Source: an uncultured Anaerolineae bacterium (lineage in GTDB: Bacteria; Chloroflexota; Anaerolineae; Promineifilales; Promineifilaceae). From it: DNA of 64,000 bases. The DNA lies in assembly GCA_905479495.1 (NCBI GenBank), contig CAJQMR010000005.1, positions 124,001 to 188,000 of the forward strand. The letters run 5' to 3'. Shown piece by piece: positions 16,722 through 25,524 of the stretch. Position numbers and translations under genes: made by a program. Each line of letters starts with the position of its first letter. The first letter of the stretch is position 1. The notes below the pieces were generated by a model. That model saw only the letters and a list, made by a program, of their open reading frames with translations. It had not been told where the DNA came from and ran no database searches.

Positions 16722-16745
16722 TGTAAAATACGGCCGTATTTTACA
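16722..16745. repeat. Perfect 24-bp palindrome centred on ACGGCCGT
   Basis: TGTAAAATACGG and its exact complement meet at the centre of an ACGGCCGT octamer. It lies between the divergent toxin-antitoxin pair (start 16632) and the ABC-F gene (start 16826), about 80-90 bp from each. It could be an operator for the HigA-like protein or an extended version of the octamer repeat. Confidence 0.85.
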
Positions 16746-16811
16746 CCATTTCGTCTCGCAACGGCCGTTCCCCAAACCAATCTCCCTCTACGCATCACTC
16801 CAGACGTTCGG

Positions 16812-16817
16812 TATAAT
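16812..16817 (+). promoter_or_regulatory. -10 box TATAAT of the ABC-F gene
   Basis: A perfect -10 hexamer ending 8 bp before the ATG at 16826, implying a leaderless or near-leaderless transcript. No good -35 is visible at the normal distance. Confidence 0.55.
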
Positions 16818-16825
16818 CGCAGGCT

Positions 16826-18859
16826 ATGGCACTTTTGACGGCACACAACATTGGCCAGGCATTTGGCGCGTTTGACGTTTTTACCGGCGTCAGCGGCAGC
16901 ATTCCCGACGGCGGCAAGGTGGGGCTGGTTGGCCCCAACGGTGTGGGCAAAACCACCCTTCTGCTGATTCTGGCTGGATTGGCGCAGCCCAGCGCAGGCA
17001 GCATTCATATCGCCAAGGGCACCCGGCTGGGCTACCTGCCGCAGGAAGCGGCCCAAGCGTTTGCTGGTCAGGAAAACAATGTCTTCGAGGAAATGCAGAC
17101 CGTTTTTGACAGCTTGCGCGAGGATGAAGCCAATCTGCGCCAGATGGAACAGCAAATGGCCGACGGCGACCATTCCGAGGAGCTGATGGCCAGCTACAGC
17201 CAGCTGCAAGAGCGGTTTGAACATGCGGGCGGCTACGACTACCAGCTGCGCATCCGGCAAGTGCTCACCGGGCTGGGTTTTGCCGAGGAAGATTGGCAAA
17301 TGCCGCTGCCCCATCTGAGTGGCGGGCAGAAAACACGCCTGCTGCTGGGCCGCCTGCTGCTGGAAAAGCCCGATTTACTCATCATGGATGAGCCGACGAA
17401 CCACCTGGATGTGGCGGCGATTGAGTGGCTGGAAGGCATGCTCAAAACGTGGGACGGGGCGATTCTGGTCGTCAGCCACGACCGCTACTTTTTGGATCGG
17501 GTGGTCACCGTCATTTGGGAAATGAATCGCAGCGGCATGGAACATTATCGTGGTAATTACTCGGCCTACGTGCAGCAGCGGCAAGAGCGCTGGCAGCAGC
17601 AGATTCAGGCATACGAGGATTTCCAGCAGCATATCGAAAAAGAGATGGATTTCATCCGGCGCAACATTGCCGGGCAGCGCACGCAGATGGCCCAGGGTAA
17701 ATTGAGCCGGTTGGCGCGGGAGGTCACGGCCGTTTCCATCGGTGGTCTCTCCGCGTTGGGGATGCTCAACAGCAAAGGCTGGCTGCAAACTGACCAGCAT
17801 TATGGCATTACCCGCAACGGCCGTCTCGCCACAACCGTCGGTGAACTGCAACAGCAAATTGGCGAACTGCGCCCCCCGATACGGCCGTCTACCCTGCGTC
17901 TCCATTTAGACACCCAGCAGCGCAGCGGCGAGCTAGTTTTGCGCAGCAAAGATTTAACCATCGGCTATCCGGGCAACGTGCTGTTTGAATCTGAAGATAT
18001 TGAGCTGCGGCGGCTGGAATGTGCTGCCCTGATTGGCCCCAATGGCGCGGGCAAAACCACCTTCCTCAAAACCACGCTGGAAAAATTGGACCCCCTGCAC
18101 GGCGAAGTGATTTTGGGGGCCAGCCTGCAAATTGGCTACTTTGCCCAGGCGCATGATGGCCTCAATTTAGAAAATAGCGTGCTGGACGAACTGCTCAACT
18201 TCCGCAATTTGCCCATCAGCGAGGCGCGCAACTACCTGGCCCGCTTTTTGTTTCGCGAAGATGATGTGTACAAAAAGGTGAGTATGCTCAGCGGCGGCGA
18301 GCGGGGGCGATTGGCCCTGGCGATTTTGTCGTTGCAAGGGGCGAACTTTTTGCTGCTTGACGAACCGACCAACCATCTGGACATTCCTTCGCAAGAAGCC
18401 TTACAGGAAGCGCTGGAGCAGTTTAGCGGCACTATTTTGATGGTGTCCCATGACCGTTACCTGGTAAATGCCCTGGCAACAGAGATTTGGGTAGTGGCAG
18501 ACGGCCGTTTGCGCGTCTACTCCGGTGGTTATCAAAACTATCTCAACATTCGTGAACAAGAAGCGGAAGCTGCCAAAGAAGCCGCAGCCCAGGCACGCCA
18601 AGCCGAAAAAGCCGCTCGCAGCAGTGACAACGGCAGCCAGCTCAGCAAAAATGAGCTGCGCAGGCAGGCCGAAGCCCTGGCCGAGGTCGAAAACGCTATC
18701 GAAGCAACCGAAGCGGAGATTGCCCAAATTGGCAAGGCGCTGCAAGAAGCGACAAGCGACGAATCTTTTGCTAAGATACAAACGCTCAGCGAGGCGTACG
18801 CCGCTGCCGAAACCAAACTAGCATCATTGCTGGAACAATGGGAGACAATGCATGAGTGA
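16826..18859 (+). CDS. ABC-F family ATPase (Uup/EttA-like)
   Basis: 677 residues with two soluble ABC domains and no membrane part. Walker A GPNGVGKT (about residue 37) and GPNGAGKT (about 402); signature LSGGQ and LSGGE; Walker B ending MDEPTNHLD and LDEPTNHLD, the ABC-F hallmark. The inter-domain linker (about 235-330, rich in Gln/Arg/Glu) is the P-site tRNA interaction motif region. The C-terminal 100 residues are a charged Ala/Glu/Lys coiled coil as in Uup. ABC-F proteins act on stalled ribosomes and some protect from antibiotics; which role applies here is not visible. Overlaps coaE by 8 bp. Confidence 0.93.
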   Translation: MALLTAHNIGQAFGAFDVFTGVSGSIPDGGKVGLVGPNGVGKTTLLLILAGLAQPSAGSIHIAKGTRLGYLPQEAAQAFAGQENNVFEEMQTVFDSLREDEANLRQMEQQMADGDHSEELMASYSQLQERFEHAGGYDYQLRIRQVLTGLGFAEEDWQMPLPHLSGGQKTRLLLGRLLLEKPDLLIMDEPTNHLDVAAIEWLEGMLKTWDGAILVVSHDRYFLDRVVTVIWEMNRSGMEHYRGNYSAYVQQRQERWQQQIQAYEDFQQHIEKEMDFIRRNIAGQRTQMAQGKLSRLAREVTAVSIGGLSALGMLNSKGWLQTDQHYGITRNGRLATTVGELQQQIGELRPPIRPSTLRLHLDTQQRSGELVLRSKDLTIGYPGNVLFESEDIELRRLECAALIGPNGAGKTTFLKTTLEKLDPLHGEVILGASLQIGYFAQAHDGLNLENSVLDELLNFRNLPISEARNYLARFLFREDDVYKKVSMLSGGERGRLALAILSLQGANFLLLDEPTNHLDIPSQEALQEALEQFSGTILMVSHDRYLVNALATEIWVVADGRLRVYSGGYQNYLNIREQEAEAAKEAAAQARQAEKAARSSDNGSQLSKNELRRQAEALAEVENAIEATEAEIAQIGKALQEATSDESFAKIQTLSEAYAAAETKLASLLEQWETMHE

Positions 18860-20114
18860 CAACAAAGAAGCCACCACTTACGCCGGGAAGGTCATTATTG
18901 GACTGACAGGCAATATCGCCACGGGGAAATCGGCCGTGATGCGGCTGGCGCATGACCACGGTGCCCTTACCATTGACGCTGACAAGATTGTGCATGAGCT
19001 GATGGACAATGATGCCACCATGCAGGCAGCGATTGCGGTAGCTTTTGGCTCGGAGGTACGTCGGGAAGACGGCCGTATCGACCGCAAAAAGCTCGGCGAG
19101 ATCGCCTTTGCCGACCCCACCGCCCTGCAAGATTTAGAAGCCATGATCCATCCTGCTGTGGGGAAAGAAGTAGATTCTCGCATTTTGGCCAGCAAACAAA
19201 ACATCATTTTTATTGAGGCAATCAAGCTGCTAGAGGGCAATATCCGCGATATTTGCCACCAAATTTGGGTAACGCGCTGCAGTCCGCAGCGGCAGTTGGA
19301 GCGGCTGCGCGTTTGCCGGGGCATGGAAACAGAGGTCGCAGCGGTACGCATCAAAGCCCAGCCACCGCAAGAAGAAAAAGTGGCTCAGTCCGATGTGCTG
19401 ATTGACACCAATGGGCTGATGAAAGATACCGAAGCCCAGTTTGATATTGCCTGGGCACGACTGCCCGATCCCACCATGGCCGAACCAATGACTCGCTTAC
19501 CGCTGCCAGATGAATCAGAAAAGAATGGCTCCAAGCCCCTCACCGCCCGACCAACATCGCCCAAGGCAGCGCCCCCTAAAAAAGTAGAAAGCGAAGCACC
19601 GCCCCCACGTTTGCAGCCCAGTGACCGCCCCGAAGATTTGCAGGTGCGCCGGGCACGGCCGTCTGACATTCCCTCCATCTTGCTGCTCATCCAAAAAGCA
19701 ACTGATGGGAAGGTTCAAATGAAACGCTCTGATCTGCTGCTGGCCTTGAGTGACCGGGGCTATTTCATCGGCCAGGTGGGAGCAGAAATTAGCACCGTCA
19801 TAGGCTACAACATCGATAGCCAGGTCGCCCGCATCGACGAAATTTATATTTATCCGCTGGAGATGGCCACACAGACAGGCAAGGCCGTGCTAGAAGATAT
19901 TGAAATCTCGGCGGCGTCTCACATGGGGCAAATTATGGTCGCCTTTTTGCCGCAGGATACTCCGGACGCCATCCGCGACATGTTTATGGCAGAAGATTAT
20001 GTGCCAATGCCATTTGACGAAATGGCGCGGGGCTGGCAGTTGGCCATCGAGGAATCGCAGCCAGAAGGCACGGATTATTTGGTGCGGCTGCTGCGGGATA
20101 CGCGGGCGGGCTGA
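18852..20114 (+). CDS. coaE: Dephospho-CoA kinase fused to a GNAT-like domain
   Basis: Residues about 13-205 are CoaE, which phosphorylates dephospho-CoA in the last step of CoA synthesis: P-loop GLTGNIATGKSAV, DADKIVHEL, and HPAVGKEVDSRI followed by the lid. A Pro/Ala-rich linker of about 55 residues leads to a domain from about 262 to 420 (VRRARPSDIPSILLLIQKAT ... IDEIYIYPLEMATQTGKAVLEDIE) with the strand and helix order of a GNAT acetyltransferase. Normal CoaE is about 200 residues, so this is a double-length fusion. An acyl-CoA-using domain tied to a CoA-making enzyme is suggestive, but the acceptor is unknown and the GNAT pyrophosphate loop is weak. Confidence 0.88.
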   Translation: MSDNKEATTYAGKVIIGLTGNIATGKSAVMRLAHDHGALTIDADKIVHELMDNDATMQAAIAVAFGSEVRREDGRIDRKKLGEIAFADPTALQDLEAMIHPAVGKEVDSRILASKQNIIFIEAIKLLEGNIRDICHQIWVTRCSPQRQLERLRVCRGMETEVAAVRIKAQPPQEEKVAQSDVLIDTNGLMKDTEAQFDIAWARLPDPTMAEPMTRLPLPDESEKNGSKPLTARPTSPKAAPPKKVESEAPPPRLQPSDRPEDLQVRRARPSDIPSILLLIQKATDGKVQMKRSDLLLALSDRGYFIGQVGAEISTVIGYNIDSQVARIDEIYIYPLEMATQTGKAVLEDIEISAASHMGQIMVAFLPQDTPDAIRDMFMAEDYVPMPFDEMARGWQLAIEESQPEGTDYLVRLLRDTRAG

Positions 20115-20138
20115 ATCATGGCCAGAAAAGCACCTTCA

Positions 20139-20211
20139 ACGCAAAGGCGCAAAGAATGGAAGGCGCAAAGTTTTTTCTTTGCCACTTTGATCTCTTTGCG
20201 CCTTTGCGTCA
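20139..20211. repeat. Inverted repeat of the CGCAAAGGCGCAAAG family, copy 1
   Basis: Left arm with CGCAAAGG/CGCAAAG units, right arm TCTTTGCGCCTTTGCGTC; folds as a hairpin. It lies between coaE and the TPR gene. Other copies at 43052-43094 and 50723-50781. Confidence 0.85.
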
Positions 20212-20254
20212 AAAACATAGCTGGGCTTCGAGCGGCCTTGCGAGGTACAGTTTG

Positions 20255-20662
20255 ATGCGCTTTATCTGGGCGTGGCTGCTATATACTTGGGGTGGCCTGC
20301 ATCGCTATTTTGGCATTCAAAACAGCATGGCGCGGGAGCATGAGCGGGCGGTGCATTATTTTAGCCGGGCGTATAAGGTTGATCCGACGTTTCGAGCAGC
20401 GCGACTGCACCGGGGCATTTTGCTGGGGCGGGAGTTAGGGCGGATTGAAGAGGCGATTGCCGATTTTGATGCGCTGTTGGTAGAAGACCCAACTTACTAC
20501 CTGGCGTTGTTTAATCGGGGGATGATGTGGATGGAAAACGGCCGTTTCCCCCAAGCCCTCGCCGATATGGAAACCTACCTCACCCAGGCCAACCCCTCCG
20601 ACGAAAATTGGCCCGACGCCCAGCGCATCGTCCGCCTCCTCCGCGACATAAACCGAGAATAG
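20255..20662 (+). CDS. TPR-repeat protein
   Basis: 135 residues from the ATG at 20255. The frame is open from 20156, but that part is the hairpin repeat. About three tetratricopeptide repeats: AREHERAVHYFSRAYKVDPTF, RIEEAIADFDALLVEDPTYY and RFPQALADMETYLTQANPSD. The N-terminal 15 residues (MRFIWAWLLYTWGG) are hydrophobic and aromatic and may anchor or dock the protein. It is probably a small scaffold; the partner is unknown. Confidence 0.75.
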   Translation: MRFIWAWLLYTWGGLHRYFGIQNSMAREHERAVHYFSRAYKVDPTFRAARLHRGILLGRELGRIEEAIADFDALLVEDPTYYLALFNRGMMWMENGRFPQALADMETYLTQANPSDENWPDAQRIVRLLRDINRE

Positions 20663-20870
20663 CCTCTTTGAGCGAATCGCATTGTTATTAGTTCCTTGTG
20701 AAGGTATCCAGTACTGAGCGCAAAACTGCCGGTCAAGTAAAATCAATCTCACAATCTCACTAGACCGTTTGTTTAATCAAAACTCTTATGATAGTGTATT
20801 ATCTAATTGGTCAATAAACTGAGCTTACTGACCTAACACAACAACCTTATTCGTATGGTAATTGTATATA

Positions 20871-20888
20871 GTTTATGCGTAGATAAAC
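20871..20888. promoter_or_regulatory. Inverted repeat upstream of the ImmA/DUF4411 pair
   Basis: GTTTAT-GCGTAG-ATAAAC, 19 bp before the ATG at 20907, in an AT-rich promoter region with TATATAG just upstream. A plausible operator for the HTH-containing downstream product. The rest of 20663-20906 shows no gene. Confidence 0.4.
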
Positions 20889-20906
20889 GGTTAAAATCAA
20901 CTAGAT

Positions 20907-22124
20907 ATGCCAAAGGTTAATACGGACATTTTGACTTGGGCCCGAGAGGAAGCCCGCCTCAGTATAGTTGAGGCTGCCCAAAAACTAGGAATAGCCGAAG
21001 CGTATGGAAAGTCACCAGAAGAGCGATTAATCGAACTTGAGTCTGAGTCCGGTACGGCAATTCCATCTCGTGCAATGCTAAAAAAAATGTCCAAGTTGTA
21101 TCGACGACCATTGTTGACATTTTATCTTTCTAAACCTCCGGGAAAATCTAACAAAGGTCAGGACTTTAGGACACTGCCAGACGCTATTGATCCTCGCGAC
21201 GATTTGTTAGTCAGCACCCTTATTCGGGATGTGATGGCTCGGCAAGACTTGTTGAGAGCTGCCTTAGAAGAGGAGGATGAGGCCACCATATTACCGTATG
21301 TTGGTTCCGCAAGCGTTGAAGATGGTGTTGTAAAAGTCGCTGAGGAAATTAAGGGAACCCTAGGCTTCCACCTTGAAGATTTCAGAAACCAACGTTCTAC
21401 ACAAGAGGCATTTGCTTTTCTTCGTAGGTTAGTTGAATCTGCCGGGGTATTTGTACTTCTAATTGGGGATTTAGGTAGTTGGCACACAGAGATTGATTCT
21501 AAAGTGTTTCGGGGCTTTGCGCTGGCTGATCCTGCGACCCCTTTTGTAATAATCAATACCTATGATTCTTATGCGGCATGGTCATTCACACTATTGCATG
21601 AGTTAACACACATTTGGCTTGGACAAACCGGCATCAGCGACAAGAAAGCTGGAAATCCTATTGAGAAGTTTTGCAATGATGTTGCTAGCCATTTATTGCT
21701 TCCGGTAAGAGAACTAATGCAAATAAGCATCGACAAAAGCACAGTGCGAGACGAAGCTGCGCTAAAAATCGCGGAGTTTTCTAAACCACGTAATGTGAGT
21801 CGATCAATGGTTGCTTATAAGCTGTACCGATTAAACAGAATCGAACATGTCACCTGGCACAGCTTATCTGAGCTGTATTCAAGTCAGTGGATAGAAAACC
21901 GAAGACATATTAAAGAACAACGCAGACTTGAACAGGAAAAGCAAAAAGGTCCAAGTTCTCATGTCATACGAAAGTACCGACTTGGAGATAGACTCCCAAC
22001 CCTTGTAAATCGGATGATGATGACGGGGGCATTATCAACTGCGAAAGCAGCAAAGGTGCTTGGCGTTAAGCCTATGAGCGTATACAAACTAACGAGTTTT
22101 GCTGATACGTCGTTGAGTTTCTAA
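20907..22124 (+). CDS. ImmA/IrrE-family metallopeptidase with HTH (antitoxin-type)
   Basis: 405 residues. An XRE-like N-terminal region (LSIVEAAQKLGIAEAYGKSPEERLIELE) is followed by a central domain and the zinc peptidase motif LLHELTHIWLGQTG (HExxH) near residue 231, with a downstream EKFCNDVASHLLLP helix that can supply the third ligand. A second helix-turn-helix-like stretch (TAKAAKVLGVKPMSVYKL) ends the protein. ImmA/IrrE proteins cleave or inactivate repressors. This XRE-ImmA architecture next to a DUF4411 gene is a recurrent toxin-antitoxin arrangement. The gene is visibly AT-richer than its surroundings and nearly free of ACGGCCGT, supporting transfer. Confidence 0.88.
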   Translation: MPKVNTDILTWAREEARLSIVEAAQKLGIAEAYGKSPEERLIELESESGTAIPSRAMLKKMSKLYRRPLLTFYLSKPPGKSNKGQDFRTLPDAIDPRDDLLVSTLIRDVMARQDLLRAALEEEDEATILPYVGSASVEDGVVKVAEEIKGTLGFHLEDFRNQRSTQEAFAFLRRLVESAGVFVLLIGDLGSWHTEIDSKVFRGFALADPATPFVIINTYDSYAAWSFTLLHELTHIWLGQTGISDKKAGNPIEKFCNDVASHLLLPVRELMQISIDKSTVRDEAALKIAEFSKPRNVSRSMVAYKLYRLNRIEHVTWHSLSELYSSQWIENRRHIKEQRRLEQEKQKGPSSHVIRKYRLGDRLPTLVNRMMMTGALSTAKAAKVLGVKPMSVYKLTSFADTSLSF

Positions 22125-22136
22125 GGAGCGACGTTT

Positions 22137-22670
22137 GTGCTGTATCTGATAGATGCCAGTTGCCTCATATATTTAAAAAACACTTTTTATCCTATTAGCG
22201 ATGTCCCAGAATTCTGGGAATGGTTAGAGTATTTAGGTAACCAAGGTGTTGTAAAGATTCCAGTTGAAATTTATGAAGAAATTACTGACAGTAGCAGTGA
22301 TGAGCTAGCAACTTGGGCAAAACAAGCTGAAATTAAATCAGCTCTCAAATTTGCGGAAGAGGCTGATGTTGCCCTGGTTCAACGTGCAACTGATGTTGGC
22401 TATGCTCCTGACATGAATGATGTCGAATTAGAGGAGGTTGGGCGGGATCCGTTTTTGATTTCTTATGCATTAGTTGATATTAGTCGCAGGTTGGTTGTAA
22501 CTAATGAGGTATCAAAACCTGGCAAGACACGCCATCGAACACACTTACCTAATGCATGTATGAAGCTCAATATCAAATGGCGTACTACTGTAGAGTTTCT
22601 GCATGAACTTCAATTCAACACATCCTGGCGGGAGCATTTAGTGGAGGGTTTTTGGCCATACGTGCCTTAA
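22137..22670 (+). CDS. DUF4411 PIN-like putative toxin
   Basis: 177 residues. The N-terminus MLYLIDASCLIYLKN has the first PIN acidic residue (Asp6), YEEITDSSSDEL the middle acidic cluster, DPFLISYALV the third Asp (D-P-F-hydrophobic), and VVTNEVSKPGKTRH the conserved DUF4411 block before the final acidic/Asn position. PIN-like fold proteins are metal-dependent ribonucleases. It lies 12 bp after the ImmA gene. An antitoxin-then-toxin module is the best reading; activity is inferred from family. Confidence 0.85.
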   Translation: MLYLIDASCLIYLKNTFYPISDVPEFWEWLEYLGNQGVVKIPVEIYEEITDSSSDELATWAKQAEIKSALKFAEEADVALVQRATDVGYAPDMNDVELEEVGRDPFLISYALVDISRRLVVTNEVSKPGKTRHRTHLPNACMKLNIKWRTTVEFLHELQFNTSWREHLVEGFWPYVP

Positions 22671-22740
22671 CCGATTGTACGGGCATTAATCAGCCCTGGA
22701 CAAAGCCAAAGAGTTTAGGGGTAACAAGGTTGGGGAGCTA

Positions 22741-24009
22741 TTAATGTTCTGCCACCGTAATTTCGTTCCAGATTTCTTCTAAGTCGGCGAAGGTAGCGAT
22801 GGGAGCGACGGCTTCCATGAAGGCGCGGGGGGTGTGCGTGTTAGCTTGAATGTCGCGGAGCATGGGGCCGGTGGGATCGCTGCCGGTTGCGCCGGGAACG
22901 GCCGCATACGCACCATAAAAAGCAAAATACGCCTGGTTCAGCTTGCGAATGCCATAGCCATTTTCCAGAAAAACCTGGCGCTGGGCTTCCATGTACGCTT
23001 CCGCCCCCTCGATGTCCCCTTGGGCTAACAGTTCTTCAGTGCGAACGCGCGTAGCGGCCAACTCCGCACCGTAATCAAAGGCGGGCGGTGGCGCAGGTTG
23101 CGCTGGCGGCGTGGTTTCTGGCGATGGTGGCGGCGGGGCAAATTCGGGATAGTAGCGGTCGATCACCCTGGTGCCAATCTCCTGATCAAATATGGAGGCA
23201 ATGGTTTCGTTGATGATGCGCACCTGGGGATCGCCGTAGTTCCAGCCGACGGGGAAGAAGGACATCCAATGATGGGACCATTCGTGTGAGGTGACTTCGG
23301 CCAGCCAGTTGATGCTGCTGGTTTCCATGATCATGGCGGGATATGTGCCCATTCCCCCGATAGGCACCACCAGGGCAGAGAGATCGAGCTGTTCGAAGAC
23401 GGCCGTTTCCAACGCATCCATCTCAGCCGCCGACAGCCCCGGCACCAACGACACGCCATAAATCCGCTCAATATGGTCACGCGGGGAAATGATCAGCAGC
23501 GAGGGCAGCGGGGTCATCCGCATCATGACGGGGGGCCAGGCCTGGCCCAGTACGCCAAACTTTTCATCGACTAAAATCTGGCTAACTTGATCCTGAACAA
23601 TCGCTTCGGCCACAGATTGGAGATCATTGATTTGGCTACGCAGTTGGGTGAGTTGGGTTTGTAGAACGGCCGTTGCGGCTGCCGGATCTATCACGGTGGG
23701 ATCGGTGTAAATCTGGTTAATCTGGCTTTCGATCTGTTGGCTTTGCTGAATCAGCGAAAGGTAATCCAGCACCGTTTGCTGGCGGCTGGCTTCATCCAAA
23801 AAAGCGTCATAGTTGGACAGCACACCCTCGGCCTTGTCGGCAATGGCCCCGACTTCCCAGGACAAAAAATCAAACTGACGCTGCCCAACCAGCTGAGTAA
23901 TCCGATAATATTCATCCCCAAAAGGTGGCCACTCACGAGTAAGCGTGAATAGGCAGAGCCAGCTGAGCAGCAGCAGTTTAAGCCAGAGTTTGAAATGTCG
24001 GGTTGTCAT
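22741..24009 (-). CDS. Membrane-anchored putative zinc metalloprotease
   Basis: 422 residues; family not recognised by name. An N-terminal hydrophobic segment (LWLKLLLLSWLCLFTL) suggests a signal anchor. A helical region follows (about 60-150, heptad-like, rich in Gln). TSHEWSHHWMSF near residue 240 contains HExxH, and INETIASIFDQEIG about 30 residues later offers the Glu of a gluzincin-type site. A proline-rich linker (PPPPSPETTPPAQPAPPP) separates the catalytic half from an Ala-rich helical tail containing ALMEA-like segments. It probably acts outside the membrane. An alternative is a non-catalytic relative, but the motif and spacing favour a protease. Confidence 0.65.
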   Translation of the reverse strand: MTTRHFKLWLKLLLLSWLCLFTLTREWPPFGDEYYRITQLVGQRQFDFLSWEVGAIADKAEGVLSNYDAFLDEASRQQTVLDYLSLIQQSQQIESQINQIYTDPTVIDPAAATAVLQTQLTQLRSQINDLQSVAEAIVQDQVSQILVDEKFGVLGQAWPPVMMRMTPLPSLLIISPRDHIERIYGVSLVPGLSAAEMDALETAVFEQLDLSALVVPIGGMGTYPAMIMETSSINWLAEVTSHEWSHHWMSFFPVGWNYGDPQVRIINETIASIFDQEIGTRVIDRYYPEFAPPPPSPETTPPAQPAPPPAFDYGAELAATRVRTEELLAQGDIEGAEAYMEAQRQVFLENGYGIRKLNQAYFAFYGAYAAVPGATGSDPTGPMLRDIQANTHTPRAFMEAVAPIATFADLEEIWNEITVAEH

Positions 24010-24011
24010 TG

Positions 24012-24089
24012 AGTGAAAAGTAATAAGTAAAAAGCGAAAAGTCCACTTCTTTTACTTTTCACTTATCACTCTATCACTTTTTACGCTTA
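24012..24089. repeat. Inverted repeat of the GTGAAAAGTAATAAG family
   Basis: Left arm GTGAAAAGTAATAAGTAAAAAGCGAAAAGT, right arm ACTTCTTTTACTTTTCACTTATCAC plus further CACTTTTTAC units. Same plan as the other intergenic families (short imperfect tandem units with a complementary arm). Confidence 0.75.
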
Positions 24090-24102
24090 CTTTGAGGAGT
24101 CC

Positions 24103-24139
24103 GCATCCTCAGATGCGGGCGGCGGGCATCTGAGGATGC
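24103..24139. repeat. Perfect 14-bp inverted repeat
   Basis: GCATCCTCAGATGC and GCATCTGAGGATGC are separated by 9 bp (24103-24116 and 24126-24139). It lies 20 bp beyond the end of the dGTPase gene, so it may act as its transcription end or be another dispersed element. Confidence 0.8.
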
Positions 24140-24159
24140 CCTTCTCCTCCCTGCGAATC

Positions 24160-25314
24160 TTAGGCGCGGCGGTATGGATTGTACAGTTTCTCCCATTCAT
24201 CCAGCGCATACCGGTCGGTCATCCCCGCGATGTAGTCGGTAATAACGCGGTGCAACGGTGCTTCATCCAGCTTCTTTTTGGTGTCGGTGGGCAGCATGTT
24301 CGGCTCTTGTGCATAGGCCTGGAACAGCTCGGTGACAAAGCGTTCCGCCTTGGTCTGCATACGAATGAGGCGATAATGATGATACATGCTGTCCAGCAAG
24401 AATTTTTTCAGCTGGCGCACTTTGGTTTTAAACTCCGGTGAGTAACCGACTAGATTTTCGGGATGGGTTTGCACTTTTTCTGGGGAATCGATCTGGTTTT
24501 CTACCAGATTTTTGCCGGTGTGCTCCAGCACATTCATGACCGATTTGCCAATCAGTTCTCGAATGATTTCATGGCGGGTGATGTTGGTTAACGGCCGTTC
24601 CGACTGCCACCCAACCATCTCCTTCAGCTCCTGCCACAAGGTTAACTCATCCAACGCTGCCATCTCAAACATGCCCGCACGAATGCCATCATCTAAATCG
24701 TGGGCATTGTAGGCTATTTCATCGGCCAGATTGGCAATCTGCGCCTCTAGCGAGCCGCGTTTGTCCGGCTCATAACCCTCAGCATCACTTTTGTCGTAAT
24801 CAGTCTCGTGTTTGATCATCCCCTCACGAGTTTCATAGGTCAAGTTGAGGCCGGGGAAATTGTGGTAACGTTGTTCCAGCTTCGTCACGATCCGGTAGCT
24901 TTGCGTGTTGTGGTTAAACCCGCCATGCTCAGCCATCAGGGCATTGAGAGCGTACTCGCCTGCATGGCCAAAGGGGGGATGGCCCAAATCATGCGCCAGG
25001 CAGATCGCTTCGGTCAGCTCTTCATTGCAGCCCAAGCCACGGGCCAACGAACGACCCAACTGGGCAACTTCCAGCGTGTGCGTAAGGCGGGTACGGTAAT
25101 GGTCCCCTTCATAATAAACAAACACTTGTGTTTTGTACTCCAGGCGACGAAAGGCGGTGGTGTGAATAATGCGGTCACGATCTCGCTCGAAAGCAGGGCG
25201 AGAAGCCGATTCGGCTTCAGGATAGACACGTCCGCGGCTTTCAGCGCTTTTTAGCCCATACGGAGCCAGGGCCATTTGTTCGATCTTTTCTAATTCCTTG
25301 CGCTTATATATCAT
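24160..25314 (-). CDS. dGTPase-like deoxynucleotide triphosphohydrolase
   Basis: HD-domain enzyme of 384 residues that hydrolyses dNTPs to deoxynucleoside and triphosphate. FRRLEYKTQVF, RLTHTLEVAQLGR, the HD pair in CLAHDLGHPPFGHAGE and later ANLADEIAYNAHDLDDG are the family signatures and give the metal-binding His and Asp residues. The size fits the shorter dNTPase class rather than the 505-residue E. coli Dgt. Start ATG at 25314. Confidence 0.93.
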   Translation of the reverse strand: MIYKRKELEKIEQMALAPYGLKSAESRGRVYPEAESASRPAFERDRDRIIHTTAFRRLEYKTQVFVYYEGDHYRTRLTHTLEVAQLGRSLARGLGCNEELTEAICLAHDLGHPPFGHAGEYALNALMAEHGGFNHNTQSYRIVTKLEQRYHNFPGLNLTYETREGMIKHETDYDKSDAEGYEPDKRGSLEAQIANLADEIAYNAHDLDDGIRAGMFEMAALDELTLWQELKEMVGWQSERPLTNITRHEIIRELIGKSVMNVLEHTGKNLVENQIDSPEKVQTHPENLVGYSPEFKTKVRQLKKFLLDSMYHHYRLIRMQTKAERFVTELFQAYAQEPNMLPTDTKKKLDEAPLHRVITDYIAGMTDRYALDEWEKLYNPYRRA

Positions 25315-25416
25315 GGGAAACTCCTTCAGATGGTACGAGTGGCTGGCAAGTTGTTACGCATGCAAGCTCCTATTCACCAGCTAACCAACCACCAGCCACC
25401 GTTGAAATCAACTTGC

Positions 25417-25422
25417 TATAAT
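25417..25422 (+). promoter_or_regulatory. -10 box TATAAT upstream of the LysM gene
   Basis: A perfect hexamer about 100 bp before the LysM gene, preceded by the small palindrome GTTGAAATCAAC. The gap 25315-25524 holds no gene. Confidence 0.4.
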
Positions 25423-25524
25423 TTTATGGTAAGTGTAACATAATTCCAGACGGTCTGTATCGCCCGTGTATAAATGGTTAAGGTTGCCCGCTGAACCAGA
25501 CTGGTTCAATCGAGGGAAAAGCAT

